Positions 53,663 to 64,000 are shown, counted from the stretch's first letter. The stretch: 64,000 nt of DNA from Triangularia verruculosa (GCA_033296885.1 MU864018.1:1-64000); one strand, 5' to 3'. Numbers and translations: made by a program. The notes: generated by a model from the sequence alone, not told the origin.

Positions 53663-54978
53663 ATGGTAAGTGGACCTCAACACCACGAAATTTTCTCACG
53701 ATGTCAACAAACCCCCTTTTTTGTGCTGACATAACTCCCAGGCGCCTGCACCATCCAAACCAATCACTCTTTCCATTCTTGGGAAGATTTCCCTTTTATT
53801 CAAACTTTTAGTTGTCGGTATGTCATTCTTTATAATTCCGAATAGCTTATTCTCCATCGTTAACTCGACCTGCAGCCCCCCCTCAGCTCCTGATCAATAA
53901 CCTCCGCTGTCACATTCTCGCCTTGACGCGCGGCGCGTCTCTGAGGTACTACACCGTCTGCGCATTTAACAAGTTCGCCCTGCGCTACCTCACCCCCCTC
54001 CAGCTCCAGTTCATGCTCCCACCCACCATCGCCATATACAAATCATGGGTTAGAAAACAGTCAACGGCGGCGATCAAGCGGCTGTCCACTTCCAACGGAA
54101 CCCCCAAACCAGAAGACCTTGTTCTTTCAGAGCTGCAGGTGGATATTGAGTCCCTTCCTGAGGGGCAGTCTAGTATTCTCTGGATGGGTGACCGTAACAA
54201 GGCCAAGAAAGTTGTGCTCTTTTTCCATGGAGGCGGTTATGCAGTTCCGATGCTGCCGGGGCATATCAACTGGTGCTACCGGTCTTACCTGCTTGCTTCG
54301 CCAGGGGAGGTAGCAGTCGCTGTGTTGCAGTATACGCTTGTGCCTCATGGGCAGTATCCCACGCAATTGAAGCAGGCGGCTGCGGGGTTGGATCATCTTC
54401 TCAAGTCCGGCATCGCGCCTCAAAATATCATCTTTGGCGGCGATAGTGCTGGCGGGAACCTCGCTGCTTCGTTGATTTCACATTTGCTTCACCCACATCC
54501 TGAAGCCGTCGCTATCAACCTCACCCGGCCGATTGCGGGAGCATTCTTGGTATCGCCCTGGGTGTCAGCCAAAACAGAAAGCCCAAGCTTCAAGAAAAAC
54601 GGCGGCATCGACATGTTGTCTACCCCCACCATCAACAGTGCCTGTGGAGAACTTCTGCCCAAGGATCTAAAGGACGAGGAGAAGGGCTGGGTTATTCCAG
54701 TAGATATGTCCCAGGCGGAGCAGGAGAAGTGGTTCGCTGGACTTGACAAGGTCGTCTCTGAAGTATACATCACAGCCGGTGAGCAGGAAGTCTTCTTAGA
54801 CCAAACTGTGCAGTTGGCGGATGTGTTCAAGAAGGCGAACCAGAAGCTGGATGTTAAGGCCGAGCTTATGAAGAACGAGGCTCATGATTGGATTTTGCTG
54901 GAGGGCGGGAAGCAGCATGATGGGGATGCTACCAAGCGGATGAGGACTTGGGTGAAGGGGTTGTGGGGGTTCAAGTAA
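53663..54978 (+). CDS. Alpha/beta-hydrolase (HSL/carboxylesterase-type)
   Basis: Three exons: an initiator exon of only ATG (53663-53665), 53742-53817, and 53876-54978; introns 76 and 58 nt, 393 aa. Choosing this model gives an unbroken N terminus with a hydrophobic stretch (SILGKISLLFKLLVV). Oxyanion-hole HGGG (144-147), nucleophile GDSAGG (Ser about 217) and NEAHDW (His about 363) define the alpha/beta-hydrolase-3 type. Acts on esters of medium or long acyl groups, possibly at membranes. Opposite to the SDR across a 515-bp region and tail-to-tail with the Zn2Cys6 regulator, 86 bp apart. Confidence 0.88.
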
Positions 54979-55064
54979 TCGGGTCGCGCGAAGAGGATAC
55001 CGGGAGTTTTAAGCGGAGAATGTAATGTTTACTATTATTGTCTATTTGAAGTCATGGATAGGCA

Positions 55065-57803
55065 TCACTGAAGGTTCTTCGTTCCCAGACCGCCTGTGAA
55101 AAAGTCTAATGGCTGGTCCCAGTTGAACAGTGAGATCACGTTCAGCATGCTCAAGTCTCCATCACTAGGGACCTGCCACTGAAGGCCATTCCCAAAGTCC
55201 AAGGGTGAGTGGTGAACCTGGGCTGGAGTCAAACCATCATCTCTGGGAGCCATCGAGCCTTGCCCAGCGGGGGTGGCGGAAGTCGCGATGGGTGTTGGAA
55301 GGACGGGTCTGGCAGTGTCACCGGCTTGCTCTATTAACAGTGTGTCAGAAATGCTTGACTATCTTAAGTTGTGAATCGCGCTTTTAGGGCCAGGAACATA
55401 CCAGCAACGCGCGCCATGACATCACCGTGTACCCTCTGCAACAGCTTCAACGACCTGTGCGCAGAGATACTGAAAGAAGCAAAATGTGCCAAGATTTCCT
55501 GGCAAAGAACCCATGATCTCTCCAGTCGTCGTTGATCCATCGAATCGAGCAGCGAAGGGCAAAGATATGCCACAATGACGGCAAGGCCACCGGTGAAGGC
55601 GTCTATGTGTGTCTTGTCAGCAATGGAAAACCAATAACAAGAGGCAAAAGAGAGCAACATACAAAGCCCATCCCACCACCAACCTCCGGTGGTATCAGTT
55701 TGATATGTGCGGTAAACAAGCTCTATCAAGTCCATGGCTGCCCCCAAGCAAATCTTGGCACACTCAGCTGCGAAGGAAGCGTAGAGCATCCTATTGCCGC
55801 CAAATGGAGTTGGCTTTACCGGCGATGTCGGCTCCGCTGCTTCTGAGTCGGCGTTGGAACAGAGCTGTGTAAGAATTGGCCGATGAAGCATCAATCGCAC
55901 ATAGAGGAAGCTATTAACAAGAGTCAGCTCATACCCGTCATCAACTGAGGGTGAAGACTTACCTAGCATGCAACACATTTCTCTGCGTCACAATAATTTT
56001 CCTCTTGTCGTCGGGCATCCCACTAATGTTACTTGGTCCTATCCACGACATAATCGGGACGACGCCCGCCTCATATTTTGACAACTTAGCGTCCAGCTCA
56101 AGGATCGCATCTAACCCATACAGGGGAGACTCGTTCCCTGCAGTGCCTGATGAGCTACCTGGCGCCCCTCGACCCTTGGGTGACAGATAGATGCTGGACA
56201 ATATCTCACCGAGTATGTGACACTGCCGTATGTACTCGATGAAGAAGTTCATCCTTGACGTCTCTGCCACTTCTTCATCCACCTGAGGCGGGATCGCTGA
56301 CCATTCGTTACCCGCCAGCTCCAGCCTCGATGGCAGCGGCAAGTCATTGACATCCGTCATCGTCGGCCTCCCAAACGTCATGCTCACAATACTACACCTC
56401 TATTAGCCCCATGCCCTCTCCCATTGCCTTGTCAAATACTCACATATCCAAAATAACACACCCATGCCACGCCCTCCTCCTCACCTCCCTCTCCAACTCC
56501 GACCTCCCCCTCCTTCCAGCCTCTGTATGCAGCCCCAGCCCCTGCGCCACCCGTCCCGCTACCCCCAGTGAAGTCCAACACCTACTGGGAAAAGGCGTAC
56601 TCTGCAACAACAGCGTCATCAACAACAAAGTCTGCACCACACCCACATTATGCATATCGATCAAATCCAACCCCACAAACTTCTTCGCTCTCTCCAAGAA
56701 AGTCTCAATCGCGCTCACCCTATCCTTGGGCGACAAGTCCGAAAACTGAGAGCCTATCGCAAAGATGGTATTCAGCGCCGAATGAAAGACAATACTCCCT
56801 GCACCCGCTCCCGGTGCACTCCCCAATCCCAATCCTGGGGCAGGAGCCGGTTCTTTTGTGGCGGCAGAAGAAGACTGCCAGAGCTGGTTATAAGCGTACA
56901 TAAACGTCGGCTTGTGGAAGAAGGGATACAGCCAGTACACCCTCTCGAAAAACCTGCCTACCAAGTAATCGGCTACATTTCTCGGCGGAAGCGCAAATCG
57001 ATCAGGCTGTAGAAACCTCAGCGGTCCAAAATCCGCTGCAAAAGCCGCTGTTGCTGTAGTTGTGACCACAGATCCCGACCTCGTCAACGTCGTCGACGAC
57101 GGCAAAACCGGGGGAGCAGTAGCCCTCTCCCCTGCGTGTTGTTTCTGAGGCTTCACCGATCCATACGCCTCCTTCATAAAACTCGCCGCGGACGAACTCC
57201 CGTAGAACTCATCCTGCGTCTCCTCAAACGCCTGGTTCACGTCATGTTCCGCCGACACCGTCCCCATCGCCGTGATCTTCGTCGCGTTCTCCAGGGAATC
57301 CAGCCTTTCACAGTCTGGGGAGCGGGGAGTGAGAGTAGACGCTGGCGTTGTAGTACACTGAACATGGTCCTTGATCGCTGGTGTAAGCAACCCCGGCCCC
57401 GCTCCCGGCTGCACGGAGGCAGATCTCCGGGTGCTCGGGCCCGGAGCGGAATCTGGTGACTCGGAATCGAGTGGGGGTGTGGGGATCCCGTTCTCGGAAC
57501 AGGCCCGTTCGAGCCGTTGGATGCGTTCATGCAAGACGCGGATGTAGCTAGGTTTGGTTCGGGATCAGTGAGTTGGGATGAACCGTGGGGGAAAGGGTAT
57601 ATAAGAACGTACGCTTCGTTACTTGCTGTCCTGGCATTCTCGACGGTGTAGATGCACTGGTGCAGCGGCAGCGACCGGCGCCGGCAGGTGGAGCAGATCG
57701 GCTTGGCTCCGTCGCAACGAGACTTTCTCTCACGGCACGGCTCGCACGCGAGGGAGATTTTCCGGCGCTTTTGCCGCTGCTCGTTTTGGTGTTCGGGATC
57801 CAT
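55065..57803 (-). CDS. Zn2Cys6 transcription factor with fungal-specific TF domain
   Basis: Six exons: 57803-57613, 57547-56444, 56391-55963, 55910-55663, 55602-55402, 55330-55065; introns 52-71 nt; summed CDS is divisible by three, 812 aa. The binuclear cluster has C20, C23, C30, C37, C40 and C50 with basic linker, then a short coiled coil (RVLHERIQRLE). The middle-homology domain is recognisable from YLVGRFFERVYWLYPFFHKPTF, SLGVAGRVAQGLGLHTE, and VSMTFGRP. One 60-nt intron (55662-55603) is in frame and stop-free, so retention would insert 20 residues without truncation. Binds CGG-containing sites as a dimer in the nucleus. Best guess: pathway regulator of the adjacent oxidation genes. Confidence 0.9.
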
Positions 57804-58358
57804 TCCGGGGCCGTGGATTCGGAGCTCTGCTTATTGCTTGGACGACAACGCTGCTAAGAACTTGTTGTCGACGTTCGCGACTCTAGTTTTGGCGAGGTTT
57901 TGAAAAACCCTAGAACAACGATATGGGCAGAAAATTAGACAGTACGATGGCCGCAGGCAAATGATGCAGTTTTTCTTCTCTTCGGGGGTCTTCTCGTCTC
58001 AAAAGCCCGACAGCCGGGTGTGCGGTGAAAGTGTTGGCGATGCGTGAAAGCAAATGGTCGGAAGGTACCCGAGGAATGCGGATTGATTCCGACAGGAGTG
58101 GATCCCCATGCTTCGTACCCCTGCCCTTGATCAAAAGCGTAAGGCAGTTGATCCTTTGAGAGTAGGCCGAAACCTGAAGATGAGAACCAACTGAAGAATA
58201 ATCGTATATGAGCAGACACCAAATATGCTGGCACAATCTTCCTGGCTACTCGAAAAGCTACAGCGACTACTAAGTTACATTAGAGGAGGGTGCTGAGTAC
58301 CTAGGCAGGTACAGACCAGTTTCTCGTCCTCTTTCAAGCCTGTTTGATCCCAGGACTA
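57804..58358. other. Intergenic, promoter of the Zn2Cys6 regulator
   Basis: 555 bp; GTACCTAGGCAGGTAC-type palindromes at about 58298-58314. No gene recognised. Confidence 0.35.
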
Positions 58359-60479
58359 TTAGATCAGCGTCACTCGTCCCACCTTGTCCTTGACGTGACT
58401 ACAATCTAACATTTCCCCATTCATGAATCCATGCAGATATGAATCGCCCACTACAGTGAACTTCCCCACCTCGTCAGCCTCCCGAAGTACAATGGGTACT
58501 ATCGCTCCTCTAATCATCCAGACCTGGTCCCCCGGGCGTATTGTTGCGGGCCCTAAACCCAGATATCCTCGCGTCGTGCGGTATAATCGGCGGCCAACAT
58601 TGAGGAGGGCCACAAGGTGAATGAAGTAAGCCGCCTCTCCGTCAACAATATCATCATTCATCTCCCGTCGTTCTTGTGCTAGCACGGTTTGTTCGATGTC
58701 GGCCACGGTCGGGAATTGCTCTTTTCCACTACCAGCCTGCATACTAGTACTGGTTTCTGAAAGCTTGAGACCAGCTAGACATCCCTGGAATGAGGCATCT
58801 GAGGTGTCTCCCGCTCTTATTGAATCTGCCAATACCGTTTTGATGAAATTGCGCAAGGAACGTGTGGGAATCGGGGGCGCTGGACCAAGTTTTGTTATGC
58901 CGACTACAAGTGTCAAGAACAAGGTCTCATAGACTGTCTCACCCTCTTTGCGGTGAAGTGGCGGGCAGAGGCAAAGTCGTAGTGCACAATCCAATTGCTG
59001 AAGCCGACGCCTGCGCTGATCATCATGCCCAAGCCCTGGGATGAGCGCTGTGAAGGGTATACCAGCCGTGTTAACAACGGAGTCAAAGGCAGCACCATCG
59101 AGATACAACTCAGAACCATTTCTTTCCCGGTATGCAGGTGCCCTTGGGTCTGTCCGGGACGCATTCGGCTTCTGAAACCAGATGAGGGCAGAGAGGTCCG
59201 CTGCAGTTGACGAATAGTCAGGAACCCAAGAAGGCAATCCTGGAAGTGTCGGTTGCTTCTTCCATGTCGGAAGTGTTGACAAATGTGGAAGTTCCAGGAT
59301 GAAGAGCCACGCAACTCTTGTGAATATTTCAGGTGCTGGAAGTGTGTAGTCGGGGACAAGCAGGGGATCAAGGTCCCCGATGTGAAATTTGGTAAATATT
59401 CCAAGAGCACCATAGACCCTATCGCGTAAATCGGTTACCTCTAGAGCTTTTATTATCATGAGACATTGTTCAAGAAAAGCATACTGCAGTTGCTGCACCG
59501 TTTGGGTACCGGTCCGCTCAACAAGTGGCGTGGATGACTGAAAATAGTCTTGAGACTTCATAAGCCCGCTAGTCTTAAAAACACGCTGAGCCCTTCCGAT
59601 CATAACAGCGCTGTAACCTGGCCAACTGTTCGGCGTCAGTTCGTGGTGGGACAATAACAGTTCTGAACCGAAACCAGTTTGCAAGAACTCGGCCAAATAA
59701 CTGATACATGCCCAATCCGTCTCGTTGAGGCCACAGAGCATGTGAATCTCGGGGGGCAGTGCGATTTCCTGCACGATCCAGACTCGAGAAAACCACCGCC
59801 TTCGTTCAAGGAACGAGATGTATGATCTCCAGAGGGCTTCTTCGACATGGACTCCAAACTCCGCAGCCAGTACTGCCTCAGACCAATTTCGGGAATACAT
59901 AGCCTCCGGTTGCTGAAAATATTCATGGAAAGCCGGTGTACCAAATCTAGCAAGAAGGGTTTTGACATTGTCGAAGTCAGTATCGTCCAGACCAAGCCAT
60001 GCAATCACTTTCTGACATCGGGAAAAAATGTCGCCCATCAAAGCAATCTGGATACCTTTCTCATCATTGTCGCTTTGGTTGATGCAGACAGCGTCAACCC
60101 AGAGATAGGTCGCAAGTCCACGTGCGATGATGGAGACCAGAGCTTCGTAAAGGTTCCGTCCGATGAAAATGAACTTCTTCCCCGACGAGGTTCGAATCCC
60201 CAAGGGGATGGGCGCTCCACTGTACTCGTCCTCGTCCACCCCTATGATCGGAGAACCCCAAGTGTACGACAGCGCCATATACTCAGGCGCGTCGTCCAAG
60301 GAGTAGGTTTCCAGCAGACATCCGGTAAAGAAAACCCTGGGCAGCTTGAGGAGTCGGATTGATCGGGGGTCGGGGAGCTGGTCATACTGATATGGGGCTT
60401 CTCTCGCGCGTTGAACTCGGGCGGGTTCGACCAGAGCATCTTGACGCTTGCGAGCAAAGCGGTTCTGAGAACGATACAT
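58359..60479 (-). CDS. HET-domain (heterokaryon incompatibility) protein 2
   Basis: Single-exon frame; ATG 60479 gives 706 aa and starts just before the conserved YQYDQLPDPRSIRLLKL (60590 is an alternative). The HET domain occupies about 60-215: YMALSYTWG, NLYEALVSI...YLWVDAVCINQSDNDEKG, MGDIFSRCQKVIAWLG, followed by WFSRVWIVQEIALP. The C terminus carries the GDSYLHGFMNGEML element common in this HET subtype. Family members trigger or regulate incompatibility-type cell death in characterised cases; specificity here is unknown. Differs from HET protein 1 in layout (domain N-terminal, no preceding Cys pairs). Confidence 0.92.
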   Translation of the reverse strand: MYRSQNRFARKRQDALVEPARVQRAREAPYQYDQLPDPRSIRLLKLPRVFFTGCLLETYSLDDAPEYMALSYTWGSPIIGVDEDEYSGAPIPLGIRTSSGKKFIFIGRNLYEALVSIIARGLATYLWVDAVCINQSDNDEKGIQIALMGDIFSRCQKVIAWLGLDDTDFDNVKTLLARFGTPAFHEYFQQPEAMYSRNWSEAVLAAEFGVHVEEALWRSYISFLERRRWFSRVWIVQEIALPPEIHMLCGLNETDWACISYLAEFLQTGFGSELLLSHHELTPNSWPGYSAVMIGRAQRVFKTSGLMKSQDYFQSSTPLVERTGTQTVQQLQYAFLEQCLMIIKALEVTDLRDRVYGALGIFTKFHIGDLDPLLVPDYTLPAPEIFTRVAWLFILELPHLSTLPTWKKQPTLPGLPSWVPDYSSTAADLSALIWFQKPNASRTDPRAPAYRERNGSELYLDGAAFDSVVNTAGIPFTALIPGLGHDDQRRRRLQQLDCALRLCLCPPLHRKEGETVYETLFLTLVVGITKLGPAPPIPTRSLRNFIKTVLADSIRAGDTSDASFQGCLAGLKLSETSTSMQAGSGKEQFPTVADIEQTVLAQERREMNDDIVDGEAAYFIHLVALLNVGRRLYRTTRGYLGLGPATIRPGDQVWMIRGAIVPIVLREADEVGKFTVVGDSYLHGFMNGEMLDCSHVKDKVGRVTLI

Positions 60480-60973
60480 ACTGACTAGATCTGTGAGTCG
60501 AGCTGTGAGTCGCGCTGTTGAGTGTGATCGAGAGTGGAATGAACCACAATGACCCACGAGCGAAATACCTCTAGTTACACCTCCCAGCATGTTGTGCAAC
60601 AGAAAGATGGTACCGATGTCACCACTGAATTGGAGTTGTTCCAAATATCCCTGAGCGATGTTGGTGGGAAATTGGACTGATCAGTTGAGCAAATGTCGGC
60701 GTATTCGACGCCGAGTACGTAGGAGACACACACAACGGATATGTGGATGTCGGACCTAGCCCAAAATTGACTGTTGAATTCTTCGCTCGAGTTGCCTCCC
60801 TCTATAAGTCTTATACTGTCATAAACTCGTCTAGAAACTCATAACTGATGCTTCATGATGCCCATACCCTATCCCAAGCCAAAACCCACGCGCCATCGCT
60901 ATTTCTTCCCTAGTCTCCAGCACACCATAGCTATGATGACCGTCCACGCCACAGCTAGTAGAGTAATGTTGTC
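60480..60973. other. Intergenic, HET promoter side and deubiquitinase 3' flank
   Basis: 494 bp; includes the 5' open extension of the HET frame. No additional feature recognised. Confidence 0.35.
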
Positions 60974-61264
60974 CTAATATACTTCATAATCCGGGGGTGG
61001 TGGGACCTCGCCATAGAGCAATTCATGAATGAGGGAGGAGTCAGAATGCCAGCTTTCCTCATCCCAATTGTCGTCCTCGCCACCATCGCCCGGCGCGTTA
61101 CCCCTAGCAGCGGCATTGTCGACAGGACTGGGAGCCCTGACGGTGGAGCTACCGTCGTCTCCGTCATCTTCTTCGTTTTCATCACCCCCGGGAAGACCCC
61201 AGATGATGAGGTTGTCATCAGGGCCGTCGCCGTCCGTCGCGTCCTCCTTGCCATCCAAGTCGTT
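60974..61264 (-). other. In-frame acidic open frame after the AMSH stop (TAG)
   Basis: Directly after TAG 61267-61265 the same frame stays open for 96 codons, ending at a TAG (60974-60976). It encodes an Asp/Glu/Gly-rich sequence with GLPGGDENEEDDG and a terminal VPPPPDYEVY. The region is GC-rich and is also open in other frames on both strands, so openness alone is weak evidence. The DNN/GAN codon texture favours this frame. Could be a read-through or edited extension, a separate 3' exon, or chance. Confidence 0.35.
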
Positions 61265-62831
61265 CTACTTCTTTCCGCGAAGATCGCAGACGTCGAGGCT
61301 GAGGTCGGCCTCATGCACATGTCCCGCAGGTCGCAGTGCATCCACGTACAGCTGATCGCTAGGGATATCGTGAGGGTGAAAAGGATCCGTCTTCCGGCAG
61401 TCCAGCATCCCCGATAAACCAGGAGGGTCGGTCAACCTAAAGATGCCCCAAGAGGGCTCATACCGCGGAGCGCAAACAATGGCAATACTCTCGGACAGCA
61501 TGGCCTGGTAACTGGCCTGTGTATGCATGTCGCGGGAGCTGAGGAAGCATGTTTGGGTCGGGTGGGTGTGAATCCATCCAAACTGCATAACGTCCTCGGT
61601 TTCGCAGAATTCCCAGATATCCGCCTCGTTCTTGGTATCGCATGTGTTCTCGGTGCATTCCTGGTCGGGTATCAAAAGATGTGTGATGAAGAGGGCGTTA
61701 TTGAGGTTGATACCACAAAGTAACCCGCACATCTCAAGGCCTCTTTTGGTGTTCGGTTCTGCGAGACGAAGGAAACGACCGCGAAGTGTTTTGGGAAGGA
61801 AGATAGACCGAAGTGGCTTGCCGTTTTCCAGATACTTGTCAGGTCTAAATGTGTATCTCCCGGTTAACTCAGGCCTAGGCTCAAGCGCTTCCTTGGGAGG
61901 TGGAATGGGCGACTGTGATCTCTGAGGAATAAAAGTTTCCGCATCCAGCTCCTTTCTAGGCCGTGGAGGTGGCTCAACGGAAGGTGGACGGTATTGCTCA
62001 GCTGGCTGCTTGGGGGGTCGCGGTGGTAAAGGTCGAGAAGGAGAACTGGAAGGACGAGACGAACCGTACGAAAGCGGGGCCGACTGCTTAATTGATGGGT
62101 ATGAATAGTTGGTCGATCGTAGTTGATCATCGGTGTCTGGCTTCTTGTAGGATCGGTCCAACTGATACCGGACGGCCTCCATATTCCTGCGCTGCAGTTC
62201 ATCCTCTGAGAGCATCCTGGACGACCGAGACGGCGCTGTTTTGGTTGCGTTCCTCCTCCTAAGCCTCTCCCTATTAGCCATCTCGAGGGCAATATCTTGG
62301 TTCTCCTTTGCGTCCAGTATCCTGTCCGGGGCAGCATGGCTCCAAGACAGTGCTGGGTCCACTACTCGTATTGTGCTCTTTAACGGAGGCTGAGACTGGC
62401 GCTGGGCCTTCATCCGTGCTTCCCATCGATTGTAGACTGCCTCAATCTCGGCCCTCAATGGCCCCATAAGCTCAATGGCCGTATGAACACGTTTGACGAG
62501 ATTCCGGTATTGGGATCGGTATTCGGGAATGCTGAGCTCGGAATGCTTGCTAAGTTTGTACATGACAAGGTCGCAGAATCGGGAGAACATCATGAATGCC
62601 TGGGGAGTGTTGCCATCGCGGAGATAGTGCGTAGCCTGACCAGATAATCAAGTCAGCAAAGGACGACATAACCACAGGATCCCAACTCACCTCTCGGTAG
62701 ACAACCTCGGCCGCCCGGTACCACCGGTTGAAGGGGAGCTGCGGGAGATAGTCATATTGTAAAGCCCGATCTGATATCTCCTTAACACTCAAGGGCCGGT
62801 CGAGAGACATGTATGTGGCCGTTGTAGCCAT
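61265..62831 (-). CDS. AMSH-type JAMM deubiquitinase (STAM-binding-protein-like)
   Basis: Two exons: 62831-62691 and 62635-61265 (55-nt intron, GTGAGT...TCAG, branch CTGAC), 503 aa. N-terminal USP8-dimerisation-type helices (NRWYRAAEVVYRE / ATHYLRDGNTPQAFMMFSRF) are followed by a Pro/Ser-rich linker with PLPPRPP motifs able to bind SH3 domains. The JAMM/MPN+ domain has E in GLEMCGLLCG, and HTHPTQTCFLSSRD (403-416), the zinc site and AMSH-specific insertion. The protein ends at the family's VCDLR plus a few residues. AMSH enzymes cleave K63-linked ubiquitin on endosomal cargo with ESCRT. ATG 62831 chosen; 62810 also possible. Confidence 0.93.
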
Positions 62832-64000
62832 AGCTATTTGGGAGTAGGGCTATCGGTTGCTTGTCGTCGAGTTGTCGAGTTTCGATGCACCTCGATGGAA
62901 CGTGACAGCTTCCATGGTTCACCCCACCACCATATCCATGTAGCCTTGCCTGGTGGGGCAATGCTCAGCCAAGCCAAGAACGCACGAGCCTCAGTGCCTC
63001 ACTGCCTCAGCGGCGGTGCACGTGAGAGCATCACGTGAGTCACTGCAGCGTCGGCCAGGCTGGCATCGCACATCTTGGCGCCTTGGCATTTCAGCTGAGC
63101 TTTCGGCAGGGCGAAGCTGCAAGAAAATGCAAGAAATCGATGGTGTTGCGTCAATGGCATTGTGATCACGATGAGCGAGCGCGAGCGGTGAGATATTTTC
63201 CTCTGACGGCTTTTTGACGTGATATCAAACATCGGAACACGGAAAAAACACCGCCAGACCTCGAGAAATTGTTCAACAAAGCAATCCAAACGAAAATTCT
63301 ACCTGAATCTTCTTTATGCCAAGGATCTGCCCGATATCTCTTGGTCACACTCGGGCGGTTAGGGCCGAATGCCGACCTCTTTTTCGCTCTTTTCAAGGCA
63401 AAACATCTCCGAGCGCTCATCCCCATCCATCAATCATTAAATGGGCATTGACAAATTCTGATGTTGAGCGCAACACAGAAACGTAATCGGAAGATGTCGG
63501 ATCGGAGATTATGGCCGTGATAGCGAGGGACGGGTTACACGTCGCTACCAACCACCCCTCCTGGTCGTCTGAAGGGGGCGGAAGTGCCACCAACTGCGCC
63601 TTGCCACGAAAAAGAGCGAGGTGTTGAGTTGCCACGAAATGGACGTCTCATCTCGCGCCCATGGTGAGAGAGGGCCCGGCCGCCCGTACATGGGGCCAAG
63701 AGAAATCTTTTCCTATCTTTGGTAATAAGACCGCCCATTCCGGGTCTGTCCGCATGGTTTTTGTTTGGTGAGTTGTTGAGTAATATGGTATAACCTTGGT
63801 ATATAAAGGTTGGCATTGCCACTGCGTGTTTCGTAGAATTGTTGACCTTGGATTCTTTTTGTTTATATAAGTGTACCCATCCCACCACATCGTAAAGTAA
63901 ACAAACAATACACTAAGGTACATCACAACCTAGACATAATCGTCAAAATATTTGACCACACAAAACTATTATATCCTTGACATCGATACTACCATCAAAA
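62832..64000. other. Right-end intergenic region
   Basis: 1.17 kb upstream of the deubiquitinase to the window edge. Open frames at 62838-63289 and 63535-63926 overlap on both strands and have no recognisable domains. The last 250 bp are AT-rich with tatataa-type stretches (63799-63803, 63863-63870). A gene beyond the edge may start here. Confidence 0.35.

Noticed and set aside
44464..57803. Polyketide cluster suggested by the 6-MSA decarboxylase-like gene
   Set aside because: No PKS, NRPS, acyltransferase or transporter is present in the window.
11014..61267. Reassigned genetic code with UAG as a sense codon
   Set aside because: Intact 2EXR members 2, 4 and 7 end at TAG exactly where the family's C terminus ends, so UAG acts as a normal stop.
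60955..61341. Second minus-strand frame over the AMSH 3' region
   Set aside because: Met/Thr/Arg-rich shadow overlapping the conserved AMSH end in another frame.

Overview
The window is nuclear DNA of a filamentous ascomycete, most likely a Sordariomycete. The evidence is short 49-94 nt introns with GTRNGT donors and CTNAC branch sites, two HET-domain genes, a Zn2Cys6/fungal-TF regulator, an AVO2-type ankyrin protein, an AT-rich TpA-rich island resembling RIP-mutated repeat DNA, and the recurring intergenic palindrome GGTACCTA/CCTAGGTA. No rRNA, convincing tRNA or CRISPR was seen. Species cannot be assigned by eye.

Region 1 (1-34 kb) is accessory. It opens with about 1 kb of RIP-like AT-rich sequence and inverted repeats around the first gene. 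It then holds eight recognisable genes and one decayed relic of a single long-form 2EXR-domain family (447-515 aa where intact), on both strands: 1780-3123(-), 7660-9183(+), 14222-15766(-), 17094-18557(+), 23922-25325(+), 25629-27139(-), 27684-29180(+), 29612-31222(-) and 32804-33510(-, relic). The members share far more than the N-terminal 2EXR domain: a YINPxLD block, a TIDFW block, an RYRICR block, a Cys-pair/WKY block, an ARxIL...VLKVV block, a VCGPGYLY block and, in most, a C-terminal H-x-C. Interspersed are an M13 metallopeptidase, an F-box protein broken by an in-frame TAG, an APH-like kinase, a secreted Kex2-type cationic six-cysteine peptide and a HET-domain protein. Diverged direct repeats lie between the genes.

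Region 2 (34-44 kb) is mixed: an unrecognised gene with a 1-nt frame break, a four-TM protein with an in-frame TAG, the AVO2-like ankyrin protein whose start codon is split by an intron, a small protein with an 87-bp internal duplication, and a probable HNH relic.

Region 3 (44.4-57.8 kb) looks like a small catabolic cluster: amidohydrolase, long-chain fatty-alcohol oxidase, Baeyer-Villiger-type flavin monooxygenase, SDR with an Arg/Glu-rich tail, alpha/beta hydrolase and a Zn2Cys6 regulator. Together they could perform alcohol to ketone to ester to alcohol plus acid (subterminal oxidation). No PKS or NRPS is present.

Region 4 (58-64 kb) has a second HET-domain gene and a conserved AMSH-type JAMM deubiquitinase, followed in frame after TAG by a 96-codon acidic open frame.

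Two themes stand out: the clustered 2EXR family, and four reading frames interrupted or extended across UAG specifically. In Sordariomycetes UAG to UGG A-to-I mRNA editing during sexual development is established for some genes, so these are testable candidates. Splice junctions were chosen by eye from frame continuity and consensus.
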